Below are positions 25,428 to 36,808 of a stretch of 64,000 nt of DNA, in pieces (positions within the stretch are counted from its first letter, which is position 1; every line of letters begins with the position of its first letter). The notes below the pieces were generated by a model. That model did no database searches and was not told the origin of the DNA. It worked only from the letters and a program-made list of their open reading frames with translations. A program made the translations under genes and the position numbers. The stretch is from Verpa conica. Taxonomy: Eukaryota; Ascomycota; Pezizomycetes; Pezizales; Morchellaceae. The stretch is taken from NCBI GenBank assembly GCA_033030425.1, contig JAUFSD010000008.1, positions 248,001 to 312,000 on the forward strand, read 5' to 3'.

Positions 25428-25649
25428 GGAAACGCGACGTGGGGTGTTCTCCCCCACCCCCCCCCTTACAAATGCCTATCGCACTGATATCGTTTCATCA
25501 CTTTTATTCAAAAAGGAAATTATTACACCTTCGCGGTCTAGCTGATAAATACCTTACTCACGGTATCTACAAAAGAGGACGGCCGGGGATATTGCTCGTT
25601 TCTTGTAAAAGTTTTGATACACTACTTCTCTATATCGGTGGTGTAAAAG

Positions 25650-25652
<3 letters not shown>

Positions 25653-25687
<35 letters not shown>
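25653..25687. repeat. (CT)n microsatellite
   Basis: About 17 uninterrupted CT dinucleotides. It is immediately upstream of the small frame at 25733 and may be a promoter pyrimidine tract. Confidence 0.92.
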
Positions 25688-25689
<2 letters not shown>

Positions 25690-25732
25690 CTCTCTTCTCG
25701 CTATTAATAATTTTTTTATTTTTATTTAGAAA

Positions 25733-25906
25733 ATGCATTGGCAACAATGTAAGCTCCGCGGTACTTCAGAAGACTTAAACCTCCGTGGCACAGGCCTACA
25801 CGAGGTCCCAAGCGGTAAGATGAGAGACGTAATACTCACCGCGAGAGAGAGTGGTCAGGACGTTGAAGACTGGGTCAAGGTGAAGATGGGATATATTAAA
25901 GGTTAG
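25733..25906 (+). CDS. Possible 57-aa small protein or exon, unknown
   Basis: A 57-residue frame starting MHWQQCKLRGTSEDLNLRG and ending VKMGYIKG. Its codon use looks less random than the surrounding simple-sequence DNA. It is preceded by a T-rich stretch ending TTTAG, so it could instead be an exon of an unseen gene. I recognise no domain. Confidence 0.25.
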   Translation: MHWQQCKLRGTSEDLNLRGTGLHEVPSGKMRDVILTARESGQDVEDWVKVKMGYIKG

Positions 25907-26285
25907 GAATGTCACAGCGGGGGGGGGGGATTATTTAGGTCTTTTTTTTGTAAAAGTCAAGTCACGTTATATGTATAAGAGAAGAAGAATGGGAAAGAGA
26001 AGGTGAAAAAAAAAAAAAAAGTATATATAAAATTCAAAAAAAAAGGAAAGGAAAAGCCATATTTAACCTCTCTTGCTCTTTCATCCCCATCTCCATACAC
26101 ACACTTCCAGCTTCAAAATACCAAGAAGCAAAAAGAAAAAGAAAAAGAAAAACTAAAATAACCCCCACCGTGCATCAAAGTGATAATAAAAAAAAAAAAG
26201 AGAACGAAATTACACTAGAATCAAACCCTCCCATTAAAACCCTACTAAACCTTTAATACCCCTCTGCATAATTTTTTTCTTCAAT
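25907..26285. other. Low-complexity intergenic DNA
   Basis: Contains a G11-12 tract (25919-25929), A-rich runs and pyrimidine tracts; it probably includes the 3' end of the minus-strand gene ending at 26286. No gene seen. Confidence 0.45.
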
Positions 26286-29087
26286 CTACCTTCTACTTCT
26301 ACCAGCATATCTTCCCCCCGGAACAGTTCCATTCTCCATACTCGCCTGAGTATGCTGTACACCCATTCTCAGCCCATCACCCTGTACTTGACTTGGAGTC
26401 CTCGGTGAGGCCGAATAACCGTATCCGCCGCCGCTGCCCACACCGACACCTACTGCCGCAAGGCCCTGCGGAGGGGGAACATTGAGTCTCCTCGGCTGGG
26501 GCGTCTGCATGCCTGGTGTGGCACCAGGGGAGTTAGCTTGTGGATACCCCGAGTATACGGTGAATCCAGGGGTTTGTGGCTGGTACGGAGGCTGCGGCGT
26601 GGACGGCATTGAGTGTCCGTGAAACTGCTGCTGCACGACGGGCCGTTGGTGGAGTGGTGATACGACGCGGGGAGGCGGGGGTTGTTGGGGTGTGCCGACT
26701 TGTACGACTTGTGGGAAGGGGGCTGGTGCGTATGGGGATGGGTAGTGGTGGGGTGTTGTGACGCTGGTTGGGACGGGGGTTTGTGGCATTTGGTGGCCGT
26801 GGAATTGTTGTGGTTGGGGGTAGTGTTGGGTTGGTGTTTGGGGCATGTGGTGGCCGTGGTAGGTTTGGCCGTGGGAGACGCCGGACATGCGGTTGGGGGT
26901 TGGGGGTGCGGGTACTGGCACGTTCATCCGTGGGGTGCTGCTGCCAGACATCATGGCTACGGGGGCGGCAAAGTTTTGCTGTGGGACTGGGCTCATGGGG
27001 CTCATTCCGACTGCGGCATTGAGGGCTGCCATGGCGGCGCCTTGGACACCGGGTTTGGGGTCCTCTGGGAGAGTGCCTTTGTAGACTGGGGCGCCACCCT
27101 CGAGGACGGGGATCTTGGTGGAGACTGATAGAGGGGCGTCGAGTGAGCCGTCAATGGTAACAACAAGGTGAGGGGGGAGGGTAGAGATTAAGTGTGTTAG
27201 ACGGTCTTTAATAGTGTTGTATAAAGTGATTTCCTCATCACTGGGTGTGATTGGTGTGCCCAGAACTGGAGCCGTAGTAGTAGTAGGAGTAGAGGAAGTA
27301 TTGATACGAGGAGGAGCAGGAACCGAAGGGAGTGTAGAGAGACGAATATACTGGTGACTCCGGAGGCTTTGCAAGAGATTCGATATCTCTGCCAAAGTCC
27401 CTTCAGGATCCATCTCAGACTCTTCCTTTTCCTCTTCCTGTGCACCTTCAAGGAGCCGGAAATCAATAGGCACATCCTTATCCGGTTCCCATTCCTCAAC
27501 AGCCTTCCTAAACACCTCCTCTTCATTCTCCTCCCGATCCTCAACAATATCAATTTCCTGCCCACTTTCCTTCTTTGCGTCGTATTCCTTGTACAAGTGT
27601 CCCACTCCCGGATCATCCGAAAACATCCTCCTAAAAGCCTGTCCACCTTTCCGTTCCCACCACACACGATTCCTCATTCCAGCCGGAACCTTAGCACCAG
27701 CATCATCCCTCGTTGGTGCAAAACTACTATACGCAACCACGAAATCCGCCGGCAACCCCATACCCTGCCTTATGGGCTCTCCACGAGGAAGCCTGTACTT
27801 TGAGTTCCGTGGTGGGTGGTTCCTGTAGCTTAGCCATTCGCCTGTAGGGTCCGGACGCTCAAGAGACGGATTAGAAACCACCGCACCCCCCGGACCAATA
27901 GCACCTCCCCACTTGAGGCCAAGCGTAGCCGGGATCGAGCCCGGCTTCGGCGGTGCAAGGGAGCTAATACGGACCGGTGGGAAGGCCTCCCCCAGTGTTA
28001 GAATCTTTTCACTATCCTTTAATGGAGCACCCCTTTTTAGAGAAGCTTTCGGCGTATCATTCGACGGCACAGCCTTCACGGTCGAAACTAGAGGTGGGAG
28101 ATTAGACTCATTCAGCGGGGAAATGACACGGTACACCTTCAACGGGCCAGTTTTTGGAGAAGTGCAAGTAGACGTTGGAGCTGTCGAGGCCAAAGATTTT
28201 GGGGACTCTGATGTCGACGAAGATCGCGAGAGGGTCTCTGTACGGTGAGTAGCAGTAGCAGTAATAGGTGCCGCAACAGTAGTCGGGTTCTGAAGTGACG
28301 AGAATAAAGGTCCATGGTGGCCCATGACGGTCAACGCGACTTTCCCACCAGCTTCCTTGGCGCTAGCCTCGTCGCCAGCAAACTCCTCTGCAAAGTCGAA
28401 TATGTCGGCTCTGCGCAGTCGCTCCCGTGTGATGACGTCTTTTGCAAACTCTTGGAAATGCACAATCTGCGCGACGAGCGCGTCCTGCTGGGATGCGCTG
28501 GTGGGCCCGTTTCCGTTCCCGTTTCCGCTTCCGTTTGGCAGCGCGCCATTGGAGTGCTGGGCGAGGAGGGCGCGACAGACGCTGCTGATGTCGGTGAGGA
28601 GCGGGTTCAGTGTGGTGTAGGTTCCTGCAGTGAGCCTGTCGGCGATGGTGCTAGGGGCTGACGAGAGTTTTGCGCGTTTGTTTGGGGGGCCTTCGGGGGT
28701 CTGGGAAGGTGACGCGGAGGGGATAGAGTGGTTGAGGATGGAAGGCTTAGGGTCGTGTCTGCGGAGGGGAGAGTAGAATAGTTAGAGATTTTCGAATTCA
28801 CGCGTAGAGAGAGTTTTGGAGACTCACTCTTTGAGAACCACCAAGAGATCCTTCACGATGTCGGCCATGGCCTGTCTCCTCTTTTCGAGCATGTCGTTTA
28901 GGGCAGACTCGTCCTTCATGATGGAATTGACCTTGTCGCAGGAGGGATTTGTGTGCGACTGTGAGGGAGGAGAGGGACTGCGCTTACGTTTTGTGGTGGA
29001 GGTGTCTGAGGGAGAGGAAGGCTTGGGGGACGCTGGGGGGGGATGTTCGGGATCAGCGGTGACAGGGGAGGGGGCGGTGGTGACCAT
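26286..29087 (-). CDS. Conserved fungal Pro/Gln-rich nuclear-type protein (function uncertain)
   Basis: Two exons (29087-28828, 28758-26286; 69-nt intron) give 910 residues. The start at 29087 opens a Pro/Ser-rich basic tail with a KRKRSPSP nuclear-localisation-like patch. Then come a helical segment (ALNDMLEKRRQAMADIVKDL) and a second basic patch (PPNKRAKLSS). The middle has a well-ordered block, GEWLSYRNHPPRNSKYRLPR and VWWERKGGQAFRRMF, followed by an acidic region and LAEISNLLQSLRSHQYIRLS. The C-terminal 250 residues are Pro/Gln/His-rich and contain three HGH-x-MP-x-TP units. The layout reminds me of chromatin-remodelling (SWI/SNF or RSC) accessory subunits of filamentous fungi, but I cannot name it with confidence. 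It is divergent from the gene at 29846. Confidence 0.75.
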
Positions 29088-29845
29088 GGGGGGGGTGAAG
29101 GAGAGGAGGGAGGAGAGGAGAGGAGAGAAAAAAGAGAAAATAGAAAAAGAGAGAGAAAGAGAGAGAGAGAAAGAGAGAGAGAAAGGGAGAGAAAGAGAAA
29201 AGAAGAGAGGAGGGGAGAGTAGAAGGAGAGGGGAGTGTAGTGGAATGGATGTGGACGGCTATGAGATGAGAATGGTGATGGTTGCAGTGGGAGAGAGAAC
29301 CAGTGGTTGAGCACCCCCGTCTGTCTTTCACCACAGGGAATGGAATTGAAGGGACTCAAGGTGTAGTGAATAGGTGAATTCTCTGTCTCTTGATTTATTC
29401 ACTGGAGTAAAGGGTTATTCAATAAAAAGAGAGGGAGGGAGAGGGAGAGGGAGACAGACAGAGACAGACAGAACAGACAGAGGCAGAGACAGACAGAGAC
29501 AAGGCTCCCAGACAGTAAAAAACATAGACGCAGACAGACCTCGAAACTCTTTAGAGACGGGAGAGAGAAGATGGAGATGAGGGTCTTGAGACTCGTGTAA
29601 TATTCCCTATATTCTCTATATTCTCTATTCTCTATATTATTCTATTCTATTCTCTCTTCTTTCTATTTCTACTCTCCTCTCTCCTCTCCACTCCTACTCC
29701 CATCCCCCAACTTCAGACGGAACACAGCATCCATCGATTCAATTCTCGTCGTCTCCTCTCGCCTGACTCAGCATCCTGACTAAGCAGAGCCTCACCCCAC
29801 GATGTTTTCTCTATCACCCCTCCACGCCCCGCCAGAACTCAATGA
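29088..29845. promoter_or_regulatory. Divergent promoter with long purine and pyrimidine tracts
   Basis: The 758-bp spacer between two divergent start codons is strongly strand-biased. 29097-29230 is almost pure purine on the plus strand (GA/GAAA runs). 29430-29500 has GAGG and GACAGA repeats. 29596-29700 is pyrimidine-rich with TATTCTC-type repeats. Each tract is oriented as CT on the strand of the gene it precedes at its near edge, as often seen at fungal core promoters. Confidence 0.6.
29097..29230. repeat. Polypurine (GA-rich) tract
   Basis: About 134 nt with only a few pyrimidines on the plus strand, built from GAGA, GAAAGA and GAGGA units. It lies directly upstream of the start codon at 29087 on the minus strand. 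Confidence 0.85.
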
Positions 29846-32730
29846 ATGTCACACTCCATCTTCAGCTCTCCTCTGGGCAGGGCAATTCCCCATCTGCCCC
29901 TCAGTCGCTCTCTCCCCCGTCTCAATTCCACTCTCGCCCTCCCCAATGGCCCACAGAATGTGATACGGCGGGCCCCCCTCGGCACTGACCGTCGGGAAAC
30001 ACTCCCCGCGAAAAGGAGGATATACCCAACAAACCTCCTTACGCTTCTGCAGAGCTTGGGCCATGCCTGCGATGTGCCAGAGTATGGACGACGCAAGATG
30101 GACCTCTCTTTTGTGGACCCGTTGACTTGTACTCCCGGGAGGAAAAGACATGTTAGGAGGCTCCCAAAGAGGTGGGATGAAATGTCGTTGAAGGGTATCA
30201 CGGAGGCGTATCTATACCACTTTTATTACGTGGGGGCTGGGGGACTGGAGGATCTGGATGCTCTGGATAGGGTCTTTCGGGAGGGTGTGGTGCGCTATCT
30301 GGCGGGGAGGGGCTATTGCCCGGAGGATGTACTGGTTTGGGCGTGGATATTGACGGCGAGGGATGGGGAGGAGGCGGGACTGAGGATTGATATGTGGTCC
30401 AGGATTGGGGTCAACATGGGAGTGGAGAGGGAGGGAGGACTGGAGAAAGGACTGGAGAAAGAGAATAGAGGGGATAGGGGGGGTAGAGATGGCAGAGAGG
30501 ACATCACAACTGGGACCTCATGGACGGACTCTATTAATCAATTACCCAAACCGGGGGATCCTATATACACTCAAACACAAGATATCACTCGCACTCCTCC
30601 TCCACAGCTCATCACTCGTTCACCTCAAATACCCCCCTTCGTTATTCTCTTCAACCTTCGTCGTCCTACAGATACTCTCAATGTCCGTACACTCAATATA
30701 CTACTCCCACATATCCACCAGACACTATCCTCACCTCTCCCCTCAAACTCACAGGACGACAAAACTCCCCTCCTTATCATCATCCGTCTCCTCCGCCACG
30801 CCCGCTCCTCATGGCCCGCTGCAATCACCATGTGTGCCGATCTCATTTCCACACATATCCACCCCCCTAACTCACCTCCAGCTCCCTCTCCGAGACTAAC
30901 ACGCACCTACAACCGCCTCCTCTCCCTCTTCTCCTACCCCACCCATGACCACCCCTTCAAATACAACCCTCTTCACCAACGCGCCCAGTTCATCCTCCTC
31001 CGCAAAATGGCCTCTCTCGACATTCCAATAACCCGCGAGGGCTACCGTGCACTAATTGTTGTCCAACTCGCACACCCCAAAACCCCCACTGAAGCACTCC
31101 ATGCCAGCTCCCTCTCCACAAACTGGCCCCCCTGGCCCGTCCCCAAAGACGGACACCACCGTTCCCCCGGTCACACACACCACAACACACACCTCTCCCG
31201 CGCTGGACAGGTCCTCCGACAAATGACCGAAGCAGGCTACTCCCACCTCGGCTGGGAGCAAGAAGCACTCGTCCTAGCCGGCACCGACACCGATTCCAGC
31301 CCTACAATCCAAACACTAAGCCTCTACCACCGTGACCGTAACAGAACCTACGAGGAGCCACGAAACATCTGGGCAGTGCGTGTACGTGCCACAAGAACGC
31401 TAGAAGAGGCATGGAGCATCTTCCTGGACTGTATGAACACCACCACAACCCCCGCCCCCGAGGTCTGGGAAGAGATGTTCTGCAAGATAATATCAGCGCG
31501 GAAGGAACAGCGGTATCTTGAATCGCGGCAGCGGAAGCTAGAGAAAATCAAAGCTGTATATGAAGCATCTGATACATCCTCCCAGGAGGTAGCGCAGGGA
31601 CTGGATAGGTGGGATCTTATACAGAGGGAGTTGGAGGAGCGGAGGAAAAGGGTGTTGCCGGGTGATGCGAGGGAGGTCAGTTTATCGCCGGTGAGCCCGA
31701 GTGAAGGTGTGTATGTTGAGATACCACCGCCATGTGTTGAGGAGCTGTTTATGATGATGAAGAGGGTGTGTAAGAAGACTGGGAAGATGAGTAAGAATTT
31801 GGTTGCTATGTTGGTGGGGGAGAGTGAGAGTGTTGAGGCGGGGGAGTTTATATTGAAGGAGTGGAGTGAAGCACAGTTCAAAAGACTTATGAAAAGTACG
31901 CCTACTCATAACTCACAACAGACATAATCTAACAGACTACAGGCGTAGCCACAAGCGAAATGATTGAAGCCTCGCTGAGTAAAAATCGTATCTACAGACG
32001 CTCCGAAGCATTCATGGACTACAACATCCTAACACAATACCTCCACCTCCTCCTCAATACCTCCATACCCACCACCTCCACACCAACCACCGACCGAACA
32101 GACCTCTCAATCCGCCTCCTCATCGGCCAATCCCCACGATACCCCCCGGCATGGAACACCGTCCTACACGGCCTCACATACTCCCTCTTATCCCACCGCC
32201 TCCCCATCACCGAACGCCAAAAGCGCGCCGTAGCAATCTGGAGACTCTACAAAGCATCGCAAACCACCAACGTCCCAACCAACACCGAAACACTACGCAT
32301 TCTCTGCATCGCAGCAGAGCGCACACTCTCACTTTCCACCCTCATCGAGAATGAAGGCGAAGAACCAACCTGGAGACCCATAAAATGGGACAGCGTCGAG
32401 CCCACCGAGAAAGTAATCCGTTTATTTTCCAACACTGTATTTACAACAACACACCCACCACTACTGATGCCCGACCTGGCCATGCTGCATGCGTACGTGA
32501 GATTACTTGGGTTCACGGGGAGATATTCCGAGATTATGGGCGTGCTCAGATGGATGCGCAAGGAGCATGTCGACTTGAATTGTATCATGGGGAGGAGGGT
32601 CTTGATAGCTTGTAAATTATTTTTGAGCTCAGTGGACGAGAAAGAGGTGACTGATGTCGTGAGTGGATGGGTGGAATGGCCGGAAGACGCGGAGGTTAGA
32701 CGGTACGTTAGTAGAGGATGGAAGAGGTGA
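29846..32730 (+). CDS. Probable mitochondrial PPR-like protein
   Basis: Two exons (29846-31895, 31943-32730) with a 47-nt intron join in frame to 945 residues. The N-terminus is rich in Arg, Ser and Leu and poor in acidic residues (MSHSIFSSPLGRAIPHLPLS), as in mitochondrial presequences. The rest is mostly helical with Arg-rich linkers. Pairs of helices such as GQVLRQMTEAGYSHLGW and YSEIMGVLRWMRKEHVDLN look like divergent pentatricopeptide units. Fungal PPR proteins bind mitochondrial transcripts. I do not recognise a specific orthologue. An out-of-frame ATG at 29803 opens an upstream frame that overlaps the start, which could lower translation. Confidence 0.72.
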
Positions 32731-33094
32731 TGTATTTTATTATAGTGTAGTTGATAATTTCATGAGCTCTCAGATATGTGGTATAGTATCTTCATAGATG
32801 GTACTTTGTATATTAATAAATAGCTGTGTGCGTGTGTGTGTTGAAAATGGGGCTTTAATAGTGGGGGTGGTGGTTAAGTGGTGCTTTTTGACTGATAACT
32901 TCTGCTGCGTCATGGCTTAACGGCGGAGACGTAAGTTAGGCATTGGAAAGACCGTTGTTCAACTTCCGCTTCGGCGTTGGGCTGTAATGGATGTAGCTCC
33001 TGTGAAATATTTTTTATATCACGAGATAGGTCTGGGGAGTGCTATAATGTTTCTCATTTTTTTAGTCACGTAGTTGGGTTATTACGGGAGGGGA
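32731..33094. other. Intergenic, 3' flank of the PPR-like gene
   Basis: Holds a short TG repeat (32826-32841) and AT-rich DNA; no gene seen. Confidence 0.4.
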
Positions 33095-33105
33095 AAGGCG
33101 GGGTG

Positions 33106-33407
33106 AATGAATGAATTAATCATATGTACATGCAGACCCTAGGCTATAGTACTAACACATTCGCACGAACAATAAATAAACCAAAACTAAACCAAAACTA
33201 AACTAGAACTAAAACTAAAACTAAAAACAATTTATATATCCTGATCTCATATGTCCCTTGATTCCCAGTTCTGGGTGATCCTCAAAAATATAGTCAGGGT
33301 CCTCTTCTTCCTTCAGTGGCCATTCCATTTCAAAACTCTCATACCCTTTTCCAATTATCTTCCTTAGAGCCAGTCTCTTCACTATCGCTTCTCTATATCC
33401 TTCCTAC
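33106..33407 (-). mobile_element. 5'-truncated LINE fragment with degenerate TSD
   Basis: On the minus strand this 302-bp segment reads an open 61-codon C-terminal-like stretch (KRLALRKIIGKGYESFEMEW, then EDPDYIFEDHPELGI), then a TTTAG/TTTGG-repeat region, then a GTGCGAAT...CTAGGGTCTGCATG motif close to the 3' UTR of the LINE at 19.7 kb (GTGCGAAT...CTAGGGCTTCATG). The tail is (ATTC)n. Flanks AAGGCGGGGTG (33095-33105) and AAGGTGGGGGTG (33408-33419) look like a decayed duplication. It is probably a dead insertion of a related family. Confidence 0.6.
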
Positions 33408-33419
33408 AAGGTGGGGGTG

Positions 33420-36400
33420 TTGTATAGACTATTCCTAGATTTATATGGGGGCTTTAGAGGTGATTAATTAAGTTTCGTTTTTTGAATCCACTCGGTGCTT
33501 TTTCTTTCTTTCTTGGAGTATAGAGTAACGAAGCAGTAATGTTGTAGATTGTATATACTTCCCAGAGGGATTATATTTTGTCTCCTCGCGGACTCATGGG
33601 CTTCTTGGGGGGCCGCATATTTACTGTCATATTTATAGGTCAGTTGTGTAAGTAGGCCCTAGTTAATTCTTTGATATCACCTCCCAGTCTCGTAGGGAGG
33701 GGGGGTCTAGCTATCTCTACGGAGAGTTGTGGTATAGAGGGTTAGTGTTCTTCTTAGCTGGTTTCCTTTCACGCCTCTTTTCATAGTTTCGTGCATGAGC
33801 TTCGGTTTTGGAAACTCGTTAGGATCGGAAAGTGTTTGCTGTAACGTAAAAAATCTAGCTTCTTCTTTCTCCTCTAGAGATCTGAGGAGGTCCTCATGAA
33901 TTATAGAGGGTAATGGTGTTAGCCATCACGTGATAAGGCAGGGGTATATAGTAGGGATCGAAGTGGACCTGTAGTTGCTCACTTAGGGATAAAACCATAG
34001 TCTAGATAAATAAAAAATAAATTAGAGAAGCAGTACTTACCTATTAATTTCAATACTCGTGATATTTCAACTCTAAAAAAACCTAAATGAAAATCGCAGC
34101 TACTGGTACTACTAGCTAGAGCTACAAAACCTTTAATGGGGATATATAGATACGTAGTAAGTTATAATCCTTCAATGAATTCTCTCTCCTTAAGTGAGAA
34201 AATTTCACATTATGTGAAGTTTGGTGGTATTCGTCTACGATTACAATATCATAGGTATGTTTATTAATTCCTAAGTGTAACTATAGCTTATTTGAGATAT
34301 TGTGGGATTTACTACATATATATACTACTAATTCACTCCCTGTGGTGGATTTAATTGATCAAGCTAACTAATACTATTGGTTGTAACTAAGAGCCATACG
34401 CACTAGTAGCTGTTAGGCAACAGATCACGCTTTCCAATGATAGTTAGATTAGATTCCTCTATAACCCTAACCCATAGTGTTATTGAGCTCTTTCCCATCC
34501 ATATTTCCCAAACTAGAGTTAAAAGCTAGTTTATCGAGCTTCGTTAATTTATATGACCCAGTAGAGACGATAAGAGCTGTACAGAAAGTCCAAGATATTT
34601 GTCCTATCGAGGTAAGACTTTGAAACATATCTGAATACTAGCAGAGATTGTAGTACCGTATTAACTCGGCCATAACGAACAGAGCTGTGTGAGAGCGCAG
34701 AATATTACTAGTGGCCAAAGCCTGTTTGAGTCGAGCTTGACGTCTAGCGTTACTGGCCATAACTGTGCCTCAATGTGCATTCAACCAATCTCAGAATTTT
34801 TTTGATCACACAGTCCTGTTCGGTATCGCCGAGTTATTATGGTATATGGGCTAACTTTGGCTTAGGTCTGTGGGAGTGAGGGCATGGGCATAGTAGAATA
34901 GATGCTAGGGATAGCCCTTAATCCATTTACTAGAAAAATCTTGTCTCCTAAAAATATTATTGAGGGGAAAAGCTATAACTAAACAACACTAATATATATT
35001 GAAGGTCCGCAATGAAGCCGATGATAAGCGTGAGCTCTAAATTGGCCACGGAACAAGTAATGGGGACTTTTAACGCGGCCCTAAACACCAGCAAGGTTCT
35101 CAGTTAGCCAGATTTAAGGCAGCCAACCAGAAAAGCCTTTACCACCCTTCACCCTGTTGAGTAGTACGTGTAGGTAGCACCAGAGCGGGGTATCACGTGA
35201 TACAGCTTGGCAGGTAGTTCACTTCTTAAGGTTCATTATCCGAGTCTTCCGTTTTCTTTCGACAAGAGTATAGGGAAAGCATAGTAGATTCATATATAGA
35301 TGTAGTGCCATAGCTGTTTGATCTTGCACATCTTTTGTGGAAATATTTATAGTAGAGTGCACACATTCTACAATGTCAACCAAGAGGATTAAATGCGAAC
35401 GCTCTATATTATATCCAAATATGCTAACTTTTCCAGCTGACTTTTCCTCTAAAAATAGCCGTATAACTTCACCCTAATTTCTCTGAGGGATATCTTTTTG
35501 GGTTCAACTAGATGCTATAAGAAAGTATTGCCCTAGTATATTTAATCATGACATGAGTATTTTAAGGAACGTCCCGCATTGCGTCATTTACACCTAAAAG
35601 TGAGATTTTATTTCGCAAGTACTGCTCTCTATGGCGTGTAAATATGGAATCTTAAATACCATATCTATTTTTCGGGGAGCCCAGCCCACCAAAGGTGTCA
35701 AAATATCAGCCTAAAGATAGTTGTCGACATTCCGGACTACCCACGCGCCATACCTAGTGAACATGACAACAGTTCGTACTACATATTTATAAAGCCTCAT
35801 GCTCAACCATGTCTACGGGACCGGGTGGTCTGTTACATTAAGCCCCGTTTGAAGATTGTTTTATGTAATGGGTGATTGGGTATCTAGATCTAAATCTAAG
35901 GTGGCAACGGGAGATGAAACCTGATTTTATTGCAGGTCTTGTTGTAAATATTTAGATTAATTGAAGATCATTCAATTGCTATTATAGCCCAACAAGGCCA
36001 TTATTAGTAGGCTTGGTAAACCTAAAAAAGAGATTGTCAATCATGAAGTGACCCTTTGGGAAAAAACTGAGTCTATTCAGTAACAGCTAGCTATAGTCGT
36101 AGCTCAATGTCACACAAGATGTTGAGGTTGCCAGCTCCTGCCGACACATGAAGAAAGTGGGGGAACATCCAAACCACCAACACGCTCTGTATGGCAATCC
36201 GAGTTTATATTTGCGTCATTTGATTAGCAGTGCACGTATACATGTGCGTAATATACTACCATAGATATTGTCATAGGGGAAGTGCCCTAACACCACATTG
36301 CTCTCGGCCTCAAGAATATATAAAGCCCCCTTTCCTCAAGGCCAGAACCTAAATACCAATTCACCATCGATCATTCAAATATTTTCCCTGAAGACACGCC

Positions 36401-36420
36401 TAAAAAAACCTATAACCACA
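33420..36420. other. AT-rich gene-poor stretch with relic coding traces
   Basis: The only frame of note is on the minus strand at 33925-33707: 72 codons reading PLPSIIHEDLLRSLEEKEEA and ending at a stop, charged and protein-like but with no start or partners. It may be part of a decayed transposon gene. The rest shows scattered stops in all frames. Confidence 0.45.
36317..36325 (+). promoter_or_regulatory. TATA box of the CVNH gene
   Basis: TATATAAAG lies 96 nt upstream of the ATG at 36421, a typical distance for a fungal TATA promoter with a short leader. Confidence 0.55.
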
Positions 36421-36808
36421 ATGTCATTTGCCATTTCAAGCAGAGACGTACGCGTCGAACAGCGTGATGGTCACACATACCTCCTCGCTCACTCTAGACG
36501 CGAAGATGGCTCAGAGAATGACGCACAACTTAATCTTGATGATGTTCTTGGAAACATTAATGGTTAGTGTCTTACCTAAGTTGAAAAAAAAGCCTGCAAT
36601 CAATATCTAATACTCAAAAGGTCACTTCGCATGGGGGGAGGGCGGCTTCACCGGGTCGGCAGAAAATATCCACCTATCCATTGAGGGTCCCGAGCAACTC
36701 CCTATCTTGAGAGCAAGGCTGAGAGATGAAGAAGGGAATTTTCAGGATAGAGATGTAAACTTATCCGAGCGTATTGAGAACATCAACGGGGATCTCATTT
36801 TCCAGTAA
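36421..36808 (+). CDS. Cyanovirin-N homology (CVNH) lectin
   Basis: Two exons (36421-36562, 36621-36808; 58-nt intron) give 109 residues, the usual length of a single-domain CVNH protein. Both tandem halves are visible: MSFAISSRDVRVEQRDGHTY...LNLDDVLGNINGHFAWG and GFTGSAENIHLSIEG...VNLSERIENINGDLIFQ. The S-x-x-x-x-I/V start, N-L/D-L and NxxG-x-F/L pattern of each repeat is clear. There is no signal peptide, as in other fungal CVNH proteins. The family binds high-mannose glycans; in fungi a role in self-recognition, nutrition or interaction is suspected. The usual disulphide cysteines of cyanobacterial cyanovirin are absent, as in fungal members. A TATA box sits upstream. Confidence 0.9.
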
